A stretch of 64,000 nucleotides of DNA from Ancylostoma caninum (taxonomy: Eukaryota; Nematoda; Chromadorea; Rhabditida; Ancylostomatidae), in NCBI GenBank assembly GCA_037903475.1, contig JBAJFG010000011.1:331001-395000 (forward strand), written 5' to 3'. The stretch's first letter is position 1; each line of letters opens with the position of its first letter. Made by a program: the position numbers and the translations under genes. Positions 11,011-23,476 of the stretch are shown here, piece by piece. The notes under the pieces were generated by a model that did not search any database, was not told the DNA's origin, and saw only the letters and a program-made list of their open reading frames with translations.

Positions 11011-14000
11011 ATGGGGCAGAGAAGCGTCTATGACCCGCACGACCCATGGGCGTTCCGGAACACATGGACAGGAGAAATTCGCAACAGCTACGATGACCTG
11101 TAAGTGAATACTCACCCAAATTTCTCGACCATCCTAGTGCGTTGCCCCTCAGAGTTAAGGTACCATTGATAGCTGAGCGCTGCTTGGGAAATCAATTCTT
11201 TTCAGATGGATCTGGGTAACACTGATTGTTGGTCTAACTATGCTTGCTTTGTGCATTCTTGTACCAGTATTGATACACATCTACTGCAAGGACGCCTGTT
11301 TTTGTCTGGTAAGTCCTGTTGGAAAATAGTACTCTTGCGAACGCGAAAATTACTAAATGAAAATATAGCGAAAACAATAGTGCCATATTATATGTATAGA
11401 AAAATGGCATAAGAAAATTGCAATACGTATAAGTAAAAACAGACATCAATACATCGCTTTTCATCTTGGGTGCGTGGAAGTTAAGGGAAGTCATTGATAC
11501 ATCCATCCGTATATAGCGTGCCTCGTACGTTTCACCGGGGAACATAGTTGTGAAGATATTAGAGAAAGAGAGAATGCGAGAAATAATGCCTTATTCGGAG
11601 AGGCAGGCGAGAAATGCACAAATACTCAACTTTCGTCGTTTTCGAAACGGACTATGTATATATCATAGTATAACAACACAGTTCCTTGCAAGTCATTGTT
11701 AGAAATTGTTTCACAAGTGCTGTTACAGTTTTCATGCTTATTTCGAAAAATTCCATAAAAATTTGAATAAAGTTGGGTTGTTTCTACAATTTTAATTAAC
11801 TATTTGTTTGTTTGATTATTTATCTTTGTTCTCAAGATGCTCTGTTAATGAGTTAATATTAATTATGAGCAACTGTCATAAGCTATAAAATTTTCGTCAC
11901 AAAAGAAAAGAGGAGAGAATATATCATAACGAACTGTAGAGACTATGAGGACAGGGTAAATGACCACTCGTTCTTCTACCTAACCAGGAAAAACGACTAA
12001 AGACTATCTTTGAAAAATTTTTACTGCTGCAACTTTTTTATTTTTGATGTTTTCATGTGGAACTACTGAGAACAGGGATCTTACAATGGCTCATTACCCC
12101 TGAGCGACCCCTAAAACTGTTCTATGTTAAGAAATCGAAAGAATTGAGAATTGAAAAAATATAGGAATGGGGAAAACTCAACTTCTTAAATTTTTCACGG
12201 TGCAATTAGAGCACATTTTGATCTGAGTGGACTTGTTTCGGAATGTATGTATGAAGTTGACACAGTGTTGATTGCTGTGAGCGAAACATACACAGCCTGC
12301 AGTTATGAGAAATAGGCACTAATCGATATGTTGCCGTTGTAATCCAACAAATCGCGACAATACTGTAATCCAAGCCAATTACTGATAGGTGCCTTTCATT
12401 CCTCCAAAAATTCCCGGTGTTTGCTCGGTTTTCGATTTTTCCCTGTGTTGAGCGCGATAGGGAGACCCGCGTGAGATACGACCTCGCCGACAGGAGCGAA
12501 TTGAGTCGCACGTGTAGCGCTGAACCTATGAGGATGTTAATTACCGTCCGACCGTCCGAGACGAAATTAAGGCTGCTTTTGCCTGAGGTTCATGTTGCAC
12601 AGCGTTGATGATGTGTTGTTGTTGTTAGGCTTCTAAATAGAGCACGGAATTTTGATTGAGGTAACGTTTGTCCGGAGGTTTTTTTAAACCAAAATCTATA
12701 CCTTAATCCGGAATTTATTGGTTCTCGATTGGAATTTTCCGGCAATAGAATGTAACTACAGAATGTTGTACTACTTCTTAAATTGTTTTCATCTATCACT
12801 AAAATTCTATCTATTTAATTTATTATTTGAATTATTTTCGAATTTCTCAAAACCAAATTCTCAAATATCAAAAATGTCAAATCTCATCCATGAAAGTACT
12901 GTTATGATAATTTGGAAGAAACTGGAAAATTTGGGGCAAGGATTTTGGACCACCGAATACATATTGAGAGTAGGAGGAAAAATGAAAAATTTCCCGGTGC
13001 TTGAAATTTAAGTACCTTCATGATGAACAGCGGAATCTTGGTTTTGAATTTTCGGGTGTTTCTAAGTTCTGGTGTCATGCAATCTTCGAATCCCAAAAAT
13101 TCTGGGGTGTTGACCTTCGGTGAGTCATGCCGAGTCACACACACTCTTTTCTTTCCTCCAAATTTATTTCCAACTTCTCTCCACTTCAAACTTCTGTGGC
13201 TGCGTGCATAGTCAAGATTACCCAAGGTGAACTTATTAACAGCCTCAATAAATTTACTCACCGTCAACACTGGCGCCATCACGTCTACCCTGGATAATCG
13301 CTGTAGTTCATCCAAGTCCTCGTCCCACTACTATTTGCGCAGGTGGCGATACCTTGAATCAGTTCACTAAGCCATTTATACGAATCACGAAATATTAGGT
13401 TGGTCTGAAAGTTTTGCACCAAGATATCTTTCAAGATCTAGAATTCCATAAGCTTTGAATCAAAATGCCACTACATGTGAACTGCAGAATACACCTGGCT
13501 GCGGTCGTACAATAATTGCCAGACATCTCGAAGCGCTGGGTTACAGAAAACTGATGACGGGTTGGGTTCCCACAAACGTAGTGCCTAGCAAGACTGAGTG
13601 TGGGCTTATCTTTGCTGCTGCGTCCACACAGGAAGAATTTTCTCCACCAGCTCATTAATGGAAATGAGACTTGAGTCTGTATATTAACCAAACACGAGAG
13701 AAAAGTTGAGTCGCGCGTAGCGAACCATCTCCAATATAGTCGAAAAGAGAGGTGCAAGAAAGAAGGTTTTTCTGTGTTGTTGGTGGAATTCCGAGGGAAG
13801 CTGGATCGAGAACTGCTGACACATGGGTGACCGTGCCAGTCTAGTTCTGCTCTTTTTAACTACGGAGAATTGCAGAAGCAACTTGCCTGAAGCTTGGAAA
13901 AACTGACCATGTTACTCTACTTCATGACAACGCCCGACCTCACGTGGCAAAGCTTACCCGCTAAAAAATTGCCGAATTAGATGGAGAAATTCTACCACAC

Positions 14001-15640
14001 CCAGCTTATTCTCCTGACTATTCTCCTTCTGAATACTACTTGTTCGAAGCCCTGAAACTGCAGCTACGAAAAAAGAAATTTAATGATCGGACGAGACCGA
14101 AAAGTGAGATCTCAAGCTTCTTTGACTCCTGCCAGAGCTCTTGACTTCTGGAGCTGATGCTCTAGTGAAGCGTTGGCCATGCCTCGTGGATCATGAAGGT
14201 ATTTGTTTTGTTGATTGATATCTATTCACAATGAACTTAGCATTCTTTGAAAAAGTATGAAATTAGGTGCAAGACTTTCGGATCAACTTAATAGAATGGA
14301 AGGTAGGCACATAATAACTTCTTCTTTCAAAAGCAGATTTGGGTAGTATGACACAGAAAGTGTTTTTCTAGAAAACTGACGTTCAAAGTAAGGTAAGGTA
14401 CATCTCCATCGGTGCACCTTAGGTCCCGGCTATACATGATTTCAATGAAACTGGTTTTTCTTGCGTACTCCCTCGCATCATTTTTTTTTTCATTTGAACG
14501 TAACACATCATTAAATCATTTTAGTAATATAGTAGAGTGGCCCACAAACAAATTTAGGTGAAAGTCTCCTATAAATTTAGCTTATGAAGGGACTAGGGAT
14601 ACGGTTGCAAATGAGAGGGCTCAAAAATACAGAAATAGTGAAATAGTGCGGGTACACCTTCCAAGATGTGATTGCCTATTCCTTGAAATTAACCAGCATA
14701 ATCGGCAGACTGTCATCCTTCGCAGGTGTAGATAACTTATTGTACCTTTCCCACTTTATCTTTCATTAACGTGACGGAGATATGCTCAGTGAGCGTGAGG
14801 AGAGTCTTTTTCAAACAATTATATAACTTTCTACTAGTGAAGTAAGTAGTAAGCGAACCAGAATATTGGCCGATTTCCCAAGACCACAGGAAAAATTCTC
14901 GCAGCTCGCAAAACGGTGATGATCAAGGTGATCCACCAAAAAACTGGTCCGCAAGACTTTGCTATTCATTTTTCACATAAATCTTGTCAATTCTTTATTA
15001 GTATAATTCATATTCCCACTAATTTCTGCATCCGCCACTGAATCATTATGATGTGCCTCGATCGTTATTCGTATTTATAGTTGAAATGACCTCAAAATTG
15101 AAGTGAAGAGGAAAGAGTCAAAGAAGCATGAGGAGGAAAATGATATGTATAATCAGAAAAGTATTCAGTAGTCGTGAAAGGATAACTCTAACTACACAAT
15201 TTGCCATAAGATTTATGCTGCACCATATAATCTCCATTCTCAAGGGATCCAAGCCACTTGTTATGTTTGATATTTTTTTTCCTTTTCAGCAATCATGTCG
15301 GTGCTTCGAGCGATTCCTGTCGGTGTGTCACACAATGAGCTGGGAGAAGCGGGAACGTTCTCGGAGCCGGCGACGAAGTAGAAGGAATTGTCCGGACGAC
15401 GTCGAAGACAGACTCCCTACAACGCAGAAGCAGCAGCATCGGCACCACGAACAGTGCCCACGTGTCGTGGATTTCCGCCAGAGTCGGAGATCATATCCAA
15501 GCAGCTTTTATCCAAGGAGCGTTACTTTACCTCCACGGCCTATTCACATTCGTCAAGAGAGGTGTCATTCTGAAAATCGAACAAATGAGCGTTACGTAGA
15601 CTATGTTGACGTTCCGCGTCTGAAATTGAATAAAAAATAG
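11011..15640 (+). CDS. Small N-out membrane protein with Cys cluster and Arg/Ser tail
   Basis: Three exons, 11011-11099, 11206-11308 and 15290-15640, with GTAAGT donors and TTTTCAG acceptors and phases 2 and 0, give 180 residues. The ATG lies 22 bases after a possible trans-splice acceptor (AATTGTAG, ending 10988). The N-terminus of about 30 residues (YDPHDPWAFRNTWTGEIR) has no signal peptide. A TM segment (WIWVTLIVGLTMLALCILVP) follows at about 31-57. Right after it come six Cys in about 21 residues (CKDACFCL in exon 2, SCRCF and SVC in exon 3), then an Arg/Ser run (RSRSRRRSRR) and a basic, His-rich tail. The positive-inside rule puts the tail in the cytoplasm; the juxtamembrane cysteines could be palmitoylated (inference). 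I do not recognise the family. The 4-kb second intron holds a dead mariner. AATAAA overlaps the stop codon. Confidence 0.75.
13398..14288 (+). mobile_element. Decayed mariner transposon
   Basis: Imperfect TIRs (GGTTGGTCTGAAAGTTTTGC on the left; complement of the right end AAGTTGATCCGAAAGTCTTGC) are each flanked by TA. The interior encodes mariner transposase remnants in changing frames: RTIIARHLEALGYRK and GWVP near 13515-13570 (helix-turn-helix and WVP motif), VARSEPSPI near 13715, then LLHDNARPHVAKLTR with HPAYSPDYSPSEYYLF at about 13910-14050. The acidic residue of the last motif is Glu where mariner D34D enzymes have Asp. Stop codons and an ~0.9-kb length, against about 1.3 kb for intact elements, show that it is dead. 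It lies in intron 2 of the plus-strand membrane-protein gene. Confidence 0.9.
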
Positions 15641-15649
15641 TATAATAAT

Positions 15650-15655
15650 AATAAA
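15650..15655 (+). terminator. Candidate polyadenylation signal
   Basis: AATAAA ten bases after the TAG that ends the three-exon gene. Another AATAAA at 15629-15634 lies within the last codons (Asn-Lys), so one may be fortuitous. Which is used cannot be told from sequence alone. Confidence 0.5.
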
Positions 15656-17469
15656 TAGTAAGAGTGAGTCCTAGCTTAAATTTAGGTAGGTTATCGATGT
15701 ACCAGTTTTTTCTGAAAGCTTGTTTTATTTGTTTTTTTTTTCGATGAGGCGACAACATGTTTATGGAAGATCTATGTTAAAAATTGTCTTAAACTGTTTG
15801 ATCGTATATTTGTAACTGAAGAAAGCTCTATAAGAAGTTATTGTATCATTCATTTTATCAATCCATTTTTCCATGTCAAACTCGCGTTTCACGGTTTGCG
15901 CAAAATCTGGAACGATTGCGATGGAATTCCAAGAAAACTCTAATTCGCCAGTATTGTGGTCCAATACTAGGGTGCAGTTCATCGCATTTCTAGGATATTG
16001 TCGCTGCTCACAGAATGACCAGTGCCGAGCAATCTTTCTTGCTGCAGCATATTAGTGGTGGGAGAGTAACCCGAAGATCACATTTTCCCAGCGGAGTTCT
16101 GGGTAATTGGTGATCTAGCTGAAGCCGAGCCTGATTCAGCGCAACGATCATGAACGCGAGCCATGCCAGTGGCAGCCGAAGCAGAACATTTTAGGAGCTA
16201 TTACAGCACCAAGACTCAAAAGGCTCAAAAAGATTTTTGACAGTTTTTTTTTCAAATTGGAGAATTAAATTGAAAGGACGTAAGGTAATCTAACGGTAAA
16301 ATGTAGTGCAAAGCATACTACGTATTACATTTTGTTATATATTGTATTATACTACAAACGTCATAACAACCCTTCATAATTTGTTAATTATTTGCTGACA
16401 TTTGTGGGGTGTCATGGTCACAACGTGGTGGCATTCACATACAAATTTTCAATTAAGTCAAGCTCAGCCTACTACTATAACACATTCCACCGGGTTTATT
16501 GATGAATATGCATGTATGACCAGGATAGAAGCTCCACTGCATTCTACCATGACATGGTCGCCGAGAAGATTTCCCAAGACTGCTATGCACACATATAGGA
16601 AGTCCTGCGCACTTTCAATTTTGGAGGGACTCCTTTGGTTGTTCGATAATAACAAGAACGGGCGTGTGTGCAGGTAGGCACGAGCTCTACTATGTTTTTG
16701 CATGTAATTTGAAACCAGGTATTCCTTCAGAAGAGCGGGCAGACCTGGCATGAACCGACGTACCGCAGAGATTTCGATTTTTCCCATTTTTTGTGTCCAT
16801 CTCGTCTCTCGAAATCTTCGTAGCGGCTACATTCAAGTGTAGTTTATGTCAGTTCTGTTCACATCTTCCATTCGTTTGCACTACAATTCATGCATAGAAT
16901 AGCATTCGTACTTGTATTTACTTGTATTTGTGATGAAAAGTCACGTAATATGGGGTGGGAATGGAGTGAATAATTACGTTATTTGGCTCACGTCCAACAT
17001 GATGAATACCGTCAGTTAAAGGTAGTGTGTCACCTTGCTTCGTGTGTTGTAGATATCGACATGGTCTAGACCTTCTCGACATGCTGATTTCAGTGATGTA
17101 TGTCTGAACACATGGATGTGACGAAATCGGCTTGACAAACTGTTACAGATCCCGTCCCGAAAAACGTTTAAAAATAGGGTTTACAGACATTTTTGTAACA
17201 TTTTAGGTACACCTTGGATTCAGAGTGTGGAGGAGATTCAGAATCTGCTGAAAGCCTAAACACGAAAACGACGTGACACACTGCCTTTGAGTAAACAACT
17301 TCAAGTAAACCATTTTCTTATGTACTGCATATAGAATAGAATAGAATGCGTCGCCGATATGTACCTGTGAGGAATTTTACAGGTGGAATTGTGGGTCACG
17401 AAAGGGCTATCGTGCACGCGCATTTTATTAGATTAGGAAATAAAATTGTGCAATTTTTAAAATATATTA
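15656..17469. other. AT-rich intergenic stretch, nothing recognised
   Basis: ORFs here are short, overlapping and on both strands, without plausible splice sites or recognisable domains. I see no RNA gene, and only trivial short repeats such as the ATAGA run near 17331. Confidence 0.45.
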
Positions 17470-18306
17470 GGTGTTAACATAAGTCCTTGCGCTTTTTTTC
17501 GGATGCACACCAATTTGCTGTCTTTTAGAAACAAGTCATATATGATTCAAAAGCGCTGTTCTTCCTCTACAAGAATGTTGTGAACAGTTTTTCTTAAAGC
17601 GATAGTTTGCTTAAGTTTTAAGCCTGCAAAGTGGAGCAATGAGTCATTGAAAAACGCCGCAACCGACAGCCACCTGTGCTGTCAACCAAATGAAGCTCGA
17701 GAGGCCACCAAACTAGCCAGGTGACCTGTGCTAAGCATGAACGTAATATTTTGCTCGAAATGAGTGGTCATCAGCGCTTTTCTAAGATCAAAGAAGACAT
17801 ATTTGGTCTCGATGACACCAACCACTTCGACCGAAGAAATTTCCAACATGAAGACCTGGGAATCGCTCCAAAGGAATCATATGTTCTAGATGCCCATCAT
17901 ACTACTCAAAGCCACCAAACAACTGAAGTAGTTCCGCTGAAGGAATCCAATCGCGAGGGTCTAGTCATCTTGCCCCATGGTGACGTCAGACCCCCCTTTC
18001 CAAAAATCGTCCAACTGCCGCTACAACAGTTCCACTGTCAATGTTCTACTGAGCTTAGACGTCCAAACAGTATGGGAAGCTTCCTGCTCCCTGCTGGATA
18101 CAGGGAGGAAATTGGGTTTTTCCCGAAATGGCGTTTTTCTTCTTAAGCCTAAAAATTGAGTAATTCAATAGCTCTGCAAAATCACTTGATGATAGGAACG
18201 AAGAGGAAGAAAAGCGCTTCGAAAGGCATGGTGGATGTTAGAGAAAATTTGCAATTGGGCGGAGAAAATCGCGGCTAAAAAAAGCGCAAGGACTTATGTT
18301 AACACC
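17470..18306. mobile_element. TA-flanked TIR transposon (Tc1/mariner type), 837 bp
   Basis: Both ends begin GGTGTTAACATAAGTCCTTG, and the inverted repeats run for about 33 bases (CGCTTTTTTTCGG on the left, CGCTTTTTTTAGCC on the right), nearly perfect. Each end is bordered by TA, the target duplication of Tc1/mariner elements. A 141-codon ORF at 17721-18146 lies inside but I cannot match it to a transposase. Faint mariner-like strings (ALFFLYKN, then SNESLKN, in different frames) appear near 17560-17670. Well-preserved TIRs beside a decayed interior suggest mobilisation in trans. Confidence 0.8.
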
Positions 18307-20369
18307 TAATACTTTTTTTTCTCGCACTGATTCGAACTTCGCTTGACTACATGTCATGAACTATCTCATATACCTTGATCTTGCTTTTGCTCTTTACCAC
18401 TAACTGCTCACAACTGCTTTCCTCGATCATCGTTGGACCTTGATTTCCACCGCATGGAATGTGACCCTCCAACTCTCCCGAAATGAACACCTCTGGCACC
18501 AACTACCGATCGACTTCATTCGTTGATCAAATACTACTCAAGGGGCTAGGGTCATCATTGACGTCTACAGAAAAAAAACGTCTGTTGAAAAAAATGGCAC
18601 AAAAGTGGTATGCCAGCTCTATAACGGGAAATCTTGGAGTCGAGAATGTCCTCCAAAATGGACGCCTAGATTGTGGAACATAGAGCGGATAATTCCTTAA
18701 GGTTGCTCTAGATATAAAGAAGAATCGCTATTGATGTTAAATCTCAACAAAACCGAAATTATTATATCTAACGCCCGGAAAACGATAAGGAGCCCTATAC
18801 AAGATTATCCTTAACACTGTGCATGCTCGATTTCTTTGCGTAGATTTCAGCAAAACGACTACTAGGGAACTCGAATATGAGAGATTTCCATTATATCCGG
18901 CTCCACAGGTCGGAAGCAATCATACAGCACTTATTTTGCTAGATTGTCTCAATAAAGTTTGGTTCAGGAGTTGCAGTGGCAGGTTACAAATTGAGTCTTC
19001 TCAAACAACACAATTTTTCGTAGGCATGCTGAGAAGGTGCCCTCTCTCTGGCATCGTCAATGGACGAGGAAAGGAGCCATGTAACTCATTCGGTGTGATT
19101 AATATTGTTTGTGGAAGGAAAGTCCAAGACATATAGGCCAAGAGAAATTCAGTTTGAGCGCTGCCTGTGAAAATTCAGAAACTTCCAATGCAATGCCTCT
19201 ACTATGTGCTAGAGAAGGCTGCGTGTGTACGTCGAACACTTTCCATGCTAGTTCTGCGCTTGGAAACAGCTACTACGACAGCAAGCTCTTTTGCCTGGAA
19301 GCATCAATGTAAACATTCCTCTTATTGGTTATTAGATCGCTCCGCTTTCGGCGAGCCTCAAGCAAAACAAATTATAACCCTAATTGGTGAGAAACCCACG
19401 TACTTTCAGCCTAGCATGCTTCTGAGTCATCATTACGGCAATGACTGGTGGTGATAGAAAATGGCACAACTGAGAACAAATGACTTTTGAGATACACTTA
19501 GCAACCCGTTATCGTTTCCCAGAAATTCTTGATGAAAATAGAAAGTTGTGAAAAATCCTGGAGACTAGCTCCAAGAGAGTCCACATAGCTTGGAGCTGTC
19601 TGGATAATTGATATCCATGCCTCATTTGCTACTACTGCTGCCTTCCCATACCTGAGCAGATTTCAAAAGTCGACAGTGTGCTCACTTTCACTCTCTATAG
19701 CCAAGAAGTAATTCAGTATTTACAGTAGATTGGTTCAAAACGATGAAGCAGCCACCCTATCCTAACAGCCTAACTTCACTTAGTACTTGTAACCGAGCTT
19801 GTTCTGTTTTGCTGAGTGGTCCAATCCACCTTGAGGCACCCACAGACATCATTTTCCACCTCGCTGACGCTCAACGCCAAAATGACCAATGTCCTTAGCA
19901 AAATCCTGTCGAACAAATTTCTTTTTTCCGTTCTACTGCTATTCTTGCATTACCCTTTACGTTTTACGGAATTCAAAATTTCACACGATCAGCTGGACAC
20001 AAGGTGACCTCTCACAACATGATCACACCCAATAGGACAAGCACGATGGTGATCAACGTCACAAGTTGCATCTGACATTTTTACCTGACGATATTAGTTT
20101 CGTGGAGGCCCTGACTAAACCCCTCTTTATTCGCCTGAATTTGTTCAAAAAATGATGTGACACAATCTCCTTCGTTTTTTTCTAAACATTTTTTTCACCC
20201 TACCACACCAAGTTATGTATGTAATACTCCCAGTGCGTGAATGGAGCGCCTGCATGCGTAAATGTACATAATTAAATTATGTATTTGCTACAAATGGCTC
20301 TATCATGCAACTATCCTTCCGTCATCACAGGAAAGGAGTCTGCAAACTCGCGTGATGTAGCCTCATGCT
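18307..20369. other. Intergenic, no gene supported
   Basis: Scattered ORFs under 110 codons with no splice-site support. A short TTTACGTTTTACGGAATT block near 19958 recalls the subterminal motif of the hAT-like element at 1477-1947 and may be a relic of that family, but no TIRs are visible. Nothing else stands out. Confidence 0.4.
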
Positions 20370-22423
20370 TTACTTGGGGTTTTGAGTCCTGTTGTTGATG
20401 GCTTGGTTATGTGCCGCGTCGCCCCGCCCGCGTGGCTCTTCCTCATTCGAGTCGGCTCCGAAATATTCCAATTCGCGCGCTAACTTCGTTTTCCTCGCTC
20501 TTCGCCCCAATCATCCCATTCACTTGGATTAATAAGGCCAACGCCTGAGTTACGGCGTTTGGTCGTAGCAGCTGCCGTCAGCTGAACAGGCACATGGATG
20601 GCATTTTCCTGTGGAATTTTGCTGTTCGTTGTGTCCTTACCTAAATAATTTCGCCATCTGATTTTGTTCAGGTCCACCTCAGGCATTGGATTGTTTTCTT
20701 TCTGCAGGAATCCATATTTAACATATTTTTCTCTTGTGCTTTCTTTTCCACCATCTGAGTCTTCTATTGCACACCTTGAATTTTTCACTCTACCCAACCG
20801 CGTGGTGCATCTACCCTGGAATTTGCTTCCAAAGCCTTGAACAAGTCCTAGATCCCTTTTCCTATCCCATGCTACAATGAATCGATCTCAGAGCGCCTTC
20901 GCCGAGCTTTGATATCCTATCAGACGAGGAGGACGGTAATCGAATTCCTCTTTGACGAGCGGCCGGACGAATTTCGGCCAGTCCGCCGCCTCTCCAGGGC
21001 ACATCGCCGTCCTCGTAGTGGAGCGACGGCGAATTGCTGCCAGCCCATCGTTTAACCGTTACTAGTCTTTGGTTTTGTCCCTAATGAACTGGTGCGCGCC
21101 GCTGCCCTTCAGGTTCGGAACGCTAAACGAAGTCGAATTAGCTTTTTTTCCGGCTTTCTGGCTATCCTGAGCCATCAAATGGGCGATGGTAGTTGACTTG
21201 TGCGAGCTGGGAGGAGCAGAACGGCTGCGTGGCGGCTCACTTTTCTTTGACTTCTCGCACTCCTCTATGTAGCTTTCCATATGCTCTTCCGTGCTGGGAT
21301 TCATGAAGGTTTTCGGGAAGGAGCCAACCTACCAGCTAGTCCAGGGTGGACGAGTGTCTTTTGCGGGAGTCCAAGCATTGTATCCATAAATTACGTAATA
21401 AATGTGTGGATGTTGAGGGCTTTGAAGTGCAGTAATTATTTCCCAGGACACTCACCCGTTCAGAGCTAGTGAGAACGCTGCTATCTATCCGCTAATTTTC
21501 ATGAACTCCACGATTGGTCTTCTGCTTTTCTACTTCACCATTCCCCCCCCCCCCGACTTTGCGTCGAACGTTATCAAGCGCATGAATCGTTCTGCTTGGT
21601 CCTGTACAAACTAGATTTTTCTGCTTGAACTTTACTGTCACATTAGGTCGCCAAAATCTTTATTGTGGCAACTTCTAGCTTCTTTATTTTTTTATGTATT
21701 ACTGATGTAACTCTGATTGCTTTTCCTGCGCTTTACTTGTTTCGCTATGCTGTATAAAAAGTGCAGGGATCATATTTTCGCTCAAGCTCTATGTTGTCTT
21801 TGGTAATTATAACAAAGACAACAAAGGGCTTGAGCAATTTTCCTGAGAGCTATTCTATGATAAGAGAGTGTGAATCTAGGAGGGGAACATGGCGCTGTAT
21901 TTTTCTACCTGTTCGTCCTTTGTTCCATGAGTATGAAATGGACTTTTTTAAAACGAAAATCGAGAATTTTCATTCTTGAAATTCACAGTTATATAATTAT
22001 AGCTCTTCAAATTAATAAAAATGTCTCCACTTTCCCATAACATCCATCAGCCATGCAATAAAAAATGCGTTTCATTATGTATTTTCCAACTTTTAGGCTA
22101 TGTATAGGGTACCCTTGAGCAACGTGAACAATTAGCTTCTGGAACACCTTAATTGAGCTTCTGGGCTCCACGTTCTGTCGTCATATTAAGCTCGATGCAG
22201 TTCGATTCTTAGCCATTCTACTTTTTTGTCTCCACTTTCCCATTACATCCATCAGCCATATATGTATAACTTACGTCCATCGGCATTTGCGTGCTCCGGC
22301 TGGTTGAATCCACGTCGTCCCACGCAAATCGCCTTCGAAAAAGTATTCATGCATAAAGCCAACAACAGACATTGATCTGCTCGTGCTTCTACACGGCGCC
22401 AGGTCGGCGACGCATCTCCACAG
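20370..22423 (-). CDS. Uncharacterised protein gene with three frame changes
   Basis: A clean internal exon at 22275-22423 (acceptor TTTTTTCAG, donor GTAAGT) can join a long GC-rich exon at 21293 (acceptor ATCCCAG) in phase, giving RKCRW then TTEEHMESYIEECEKS. The long exon stays coding-like to 20370 but alternates between two frames. Frame 1 covers 21293-21065 (SFSVPNLKGSGAHQFIRDK); frame 2 about 21070-20865 (VKRWAGSNSPSLHYEDGDVP); frame 1 again about 20890-20483 (FIVAWDRKRDLGLVQGFG, then VGLINPSEWDDWGEE); frame 2 again about 20510-20370 (LARELEYFGADSNEEE), ending in TAA. No introns fit the changes, so either it is a pseudogene or the assembly has about three indels. Composition is polar, rich in Lys, Ser and Glu, with no TM segment. 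I do not recognise it, and upstream exons are missing. Confidence 0.45.
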
Positions 22424-22668
22424 CTGAAAAAATCGATTTGATAATTGTAAAAAAAGAGGAAATGGGATGATCATAGTAAAGAAATGAGTGCTGAATATAG
22501 CGCTAATCTTGTTCCCTGTAGTGGCAACGATCGGTAGTGGCTAGCTTCCTGATGCTTCAGGTATTTTTGAAATAATCTCTGAGGTGTTCGTTGCTCTTCC
22601 ACCTCTTTACCTGTTCATTATTCCGGATAGCGAAACTATAGGAGTATTCATGCATAAAACCAACAACA
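22022..22668. repeat. Local direct duplications near an exon
   Basis: Two separate direct repeats occur. TGTCTCCACTTTCCCATAAC plus CATCAGCCAT lies at 22022 and again, with one change, at 22228. A 27-bp string beginning GTATTCATGCATAAA lies at about 22345 (inside the exon at 22275-22423, coding VVGFMHEY) and again near 22642 outside it. The second is therefore a partial exon duplication. Confidence 0.7.
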
Positions 22669-23476
22669 GCCTAGAAACTCTAAGCAAAATTCCGAACTAT
22701 TAATGAACGGTGGTTTGCACGTGGTTAAGTCGGTCATTGACAGTTTTATTTCTGCATAACAACATGTTTAGTTCACAATACATTTGCTTCCTTGGTAGCG
22801 TAAATCGAGCTGTTCTCCATGAATTGCTTCAATTTTTTCTTCACATCTCATTTCAAGCAGCAGTGTCATCTTATTCATGGCTGTGTTGAAATATATTTCA
22901 TTCCTCTCCCCCATTTCGACTCAACGGGAAGTGTAGAGCCTTCCTGAGTATTCATGGATTCCGCTACAGAACTGAACCTCTGGACCTCGCTTTTGTAATG
23001 TTGTGTTCTATTGCCAATTTTCTCACTGCATATACACCTGCCCAAAAGCGTGCGATGAAGAACTTTCATTATTCGGGCAAGGAAATGGTCATGATCGTCG
23101 TTTGCAAGCCATTGCGAGCGCACTATTTTTTCGATAATCTTCCATATGTTCCGAATAATAAACACATAGTTATCTTTCCCACAAGGAACTGGCTGAAAAA
23201 AATTGGGTTCTAGAATGTTCCCTTCAGGAGTTCATGAGAATTTGGAACTGATCCAAGCTCATTACTCAACATTAATGCGGCTGGTTGTGACCCGATTAGA
23301 TATAAGGGTTTTGAAGTCCTTCCTATCTGCCTCTCAGTTACGGAAAAATTCCTAAAAATTTCAATTGAGGCACAATTTAGGTTCTTCTCTATTTTGTCTA
23401 CGGCTGCCTTCGAGCTAAATACGGTTTTTAATCAGTTATGTAATTTACAGTAGCGTAGTGGCCGAACATATTTATA

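Noticed and set aside
17721..18146. 141-codon ORF as a gene
   Set aside because: Lies wholly inside a TIR element, matches no transposase I recognise and has no splice support.
19923..19985. Additional hAT-like MITE copy
   Set aside because: Only a TTTACGTTTTACGG-like block matches; no CAGGG termini or flanking duplication.
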